Assembly (NCBI GenBank): GCA_937916125.1
Contig: CALGGE010000107.1
Span: forward strand, 1 to 6,080
Source of the DNA: an uncultured Elusimicrobia bacterium
Lineage (GTDB): Bacteria > Elusimicrobiota > Endomicrobiia > Endomicrobiales > Endomicrobiaceae
Reading direction: 5' to 3'
Length of the DNA stretch: 6,080 nt
The notes below the pieces were generated by a model. The model did no database searches, was not told the DNA's origin, and saw only the letters and a program-made list of their open reading frames with translations. The stretch's first letter is position 1. The number at the start of each line of letters is the position of its first letter. Positions 5,274-6,080 of this stretch are shown piece by piece. Position numbers and translations under genes: made by a program.

Positions 5274-5297
5274 AGGTTATAATTTAAAGTATTACTT
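5274..5297 (-). repeat. 24-bp perfect inverted repeat, right arm
   Basis: This is the exact reverse complement of 3142-3165. On the plus strand it starts AGGTTATAA and ends AAGTATTACTT. It begins 50 bases upstream of the protein A -35 box and overlaps the start of the remnant frame at 5283-5396. Confidence 0.85.
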
Positions 5298-5396
5298 GCT
5301 TCAGATAGATATTCTCCGGTATCAAGATGTAATGAAGTTTTGAGTTTTGGAGAAAAGTTTGTTAAATTTGAAAAATATATTAAACCATTAACTTAA
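5283..5396 (+). pseudogene. 3' remnant of an unrecognised gene
   Basis: An open stretch of 37 codons follows a stop at 5280-5282 and ends at TAA 5394-5396. It includes VLLASDRYSPVSRCNEVL and, at its end, KFEKYIKPLT. There is no start codon or ribosome-binding site, so it can only be the tail of a gene. A strong terminator begins at the stop codon itself, as expected for a genuine 3' end. The open part begins inside the right arm of the 24-bp repeat, suggesting the 5' part was lost or displaced there. I cannot assign the family. The call rests on composition and the adjoining terminator. Confidence 0.4.
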
Positions 5397-5432
5397 AAGA
5401 CCGAGCAAAGATTTTTTCTTTGCTCGGTCTTT
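5396..5432. terminator. Strong bidirectional terminator between remnant and right pilin
   Basis: AAAGACCGAGCAAAGA (5396-5411) pairs perfectly with TCTTTGCTCGGTCTTT (5417-5432), a 16-bp stem with a TTTTT loop. Short T-runs follow on both strands. It can end the right pilin transcript (stop at 5524) on the minus strand and the remnant frame on the plus strand. Confidence 0.88.
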
Positions 5433-5437
5433 CTCAA

Positions 5438-5460
5438 GAAACATTGCTATGAGATGTTTC
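5438..5460. other. Small hairpin in the 3' untranslated region of the right pilin
   Basis: GAAACAT (5438-5444) pairs with ATGTTTC (5454-5460), a 7-bp stem with a 9-nt loop, 5 bases from the terminator stem. As at the left pilin, a small hairpin precedes the main terminator in the transcript, and both regions contain GAAACAT and CATAGC. It may be a shared 3'-end design of this pilin family. Nothing else is seen in 5461-5523. Confidence 0.45.
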
Positions 5461-5523
5461 AACAGCCTAAAAAGCATAAAAGAAGTATTTATAGTTTAAT
5501 TTTGTTTATTCAATATTAATATT

Positions 5524-6078
5524 TCATTCCCACGCATGATCAACACCTGGTATTGGATAATCAGCAAATTTACTTCCCAAAGTCATATTATATTGTAATA
5601 TAAATCCTTTTCTGTTATCATCTGCTCCAAATTCATTAGAATACCATGCAACGGTATGAAAATAATAATTAGCATTACCATGTATATCTGTACCGACTTG
5701 AAACCAAGAAAAATATTTATTACCTCTGGCATCAATTCCCAATGTAGGTTCATAGCTAGTCTCCCCAACACTGTCTGAATATCTTAAAAAATTTCCGTAC
5801 TCACTATAATATGCTTTCTGTGCGGAAAGAACTGTTCCAAATAGAGCATAAACTTCCGACCATTTTGCCTTATCGACATACCCGCGATAGATAGGTACTG
5901 ATATTACAGACAATATAATCACAATCGCAATCGTAATTACCAACTCCACCAATGTGAAAGCTGCACGACTGAGAGTTTTTTTATTAACTACAGATTCCCG
6001 ACTACGACCTTCTGGAATGACAGATGAACGGGAACGACGAGATGCTTCGACAAGCTCAGCATGACAATTGTTATTTGT
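5524..6078 (-). CDS. Type IV pilin-like protein with repeat-encoded leader, 5'-partial
   Basis: The mature part starts at Phe (5956-5958) with FTLVELVITIAIVIILS, then YRGYVDKAKW, AQKAYYSEYG and LGIDARGNKYF, as in the pilin at 3-416. It is 144 residues, ends PIPGVDHAWE, and differs from its paralog after the shared blocks. The residue before the cut site is Ala (SRAAFTLVE), not Gly; Ala at -1 is tolerated by some prepilin peptidases but unusual. Upstream the frame stays open to the window edge (40 more codons) with no ATG, GTG or TTG. It reads CHAELVEASRRSRSSVIPEG, then RSRESVVNKKTLSRAA, which is a translation of the palindromic repeats at 5992-6065. So either the leader is over 40 residues and starts outside the window, or the repeats inserted into the leader and damaged the start. 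Only 5524-5958 is certain mature coding sequence. Confidence 0.85.
   Translation of the reverse strand, partial: TNNNCHAELVEASRRSRSSVIPEGRSRESVVNKKTLSRAAFTLVELVITIAIVIILSVISVPIYRGYVDKAKWSEVYALFGTVLSAQKAYYSEYGNFLRYSDSVGETSYEPTLGIDARGNKYFSWFQVGTDIHGNANYYFHTVAWYSNEFGADDNRKGFILQYNMTLGSKFADYPIPGVDHAWE
5992..6065 (-). repeat. Cluster of GTCAT...ATCT palindromic repeat modules
   Basis: On the minus strand, module 1 (6065-6040) runs from GTCATGCTGAGC to GAAGCATCT. A short degenerate module, GTCGTTCCCGTTCATCT, follows (6038-6022). Module 2 (6021-5992) runs from GTCATTCC to GGGAATCT. Modules 1 and 2 start GTCAT, end ATCT and have complementary arms (ATGCT/AGCAT; ATTCC/GGAAT). They resemble the dispersed short palindromes seen in several bacterial lineages. 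They lie inside the open frame of the right pilin. Confidence 0.7.
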
Positions 6079-6080
6079 CA
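6062..6080. repeat. Hairpin at the window edge
   Basis: TGACAA (6062-6067) pairs with TTGTCA (6075-6080) across a 7-nt loop. It adjoins the repeat modules and may belong to the same cluster, but the window ends here. Confidence 0.4.

Noticed and set aside
3142..5297. A complete insertion sequence between the 24-bp repeats
   Set aside because: No transposase is encoded inside and no convincing target-site duplication flanks the arms.
5583..5771. Second minus-strand frame within the right pilin
   Set aside because: Overlaps the pilin in another frame; the pilin frame carries the conserved GIDARGNKYF block.
1..6080. CRISPR array, tRNA or rRNA genes, integrase attachment site
   Set aside because: No regularly spaced repeats, cloverleaf-like sequence, rRNA-like block, integrase or attachment duplication was seen.

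Overview
The window is AT-rich and looks like an accessory stretch of a bacterial chromosome. At each end is a type IV pilin-like gene, and the two point towards each other. Their mature N-termini (FTLVELVITIAIVI...) and a shared GIDARGNKYF block mark them as close paralogs. Large families of near-identical pilin-like genes, AT-rich DNA and short palindromic repeats coding into pilin leaders suggest a gut-type Elusimicrobiota/Endomicrobia bacterium. This is an inference from pattern memory, not a demonstrated placement.

Layout. Positions 3-416 (+) hold a pilin without its 5' end, followed by a double hairpin and terminator (464-520). Positions 658-1353 (+) hold a RhuM-family gene that loses its C-terminal third and runs through a terminator hairpin. 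Next comes a regulatory stretch (1354-1598) with two copies of a GCGAAAA...TTTTCGC hairpin and a good promoter. It leads into an AAA_14/DUF4143 ATPase (1599-2852, +). A decayed reading frame (2883-3134) lies before one arm of a 24-bp perfect inverted repeat (3142-3165), a long hairpin and a second, distantly related AAA_14/DUF4143 ATPase (3305-4552, +). Facing it is a 'mobile mystery' pair on the minus strand: an intact protein A (XRE-type HTH, 4719-5162) and a 41-residue stub of protein B (4592-4717), whose Fic domain is gone. The other arm of the 24-bp repeat (5274-5297) abuts a second decayed frame (5283-5396) that ends in a strong bidirectional terminator. The second pilin (5524-6078, -) closes the window. 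Its reading frame stays open through palindromic repeat modules to the window edge.

How it fits together. The genes between the pilins (RhuM, two AAA_14 ATPases, mobile mystery A/B) all belong to families typical of mobile or accessory DNA. No integrase, transposase or tRNA is visible. At least two genes are cut short right at a terminator hairpin, and two more are only remnants. I read this as a decaying cargo region between two pilin paralogs. The parts most worth a second look are the 24-bp inverted repeat around the ATPase/mobile-mystery block, the repeated hairpin at the first ATPase promoter, the repeat-encoded pilin leader, and the inverted pilin pair.
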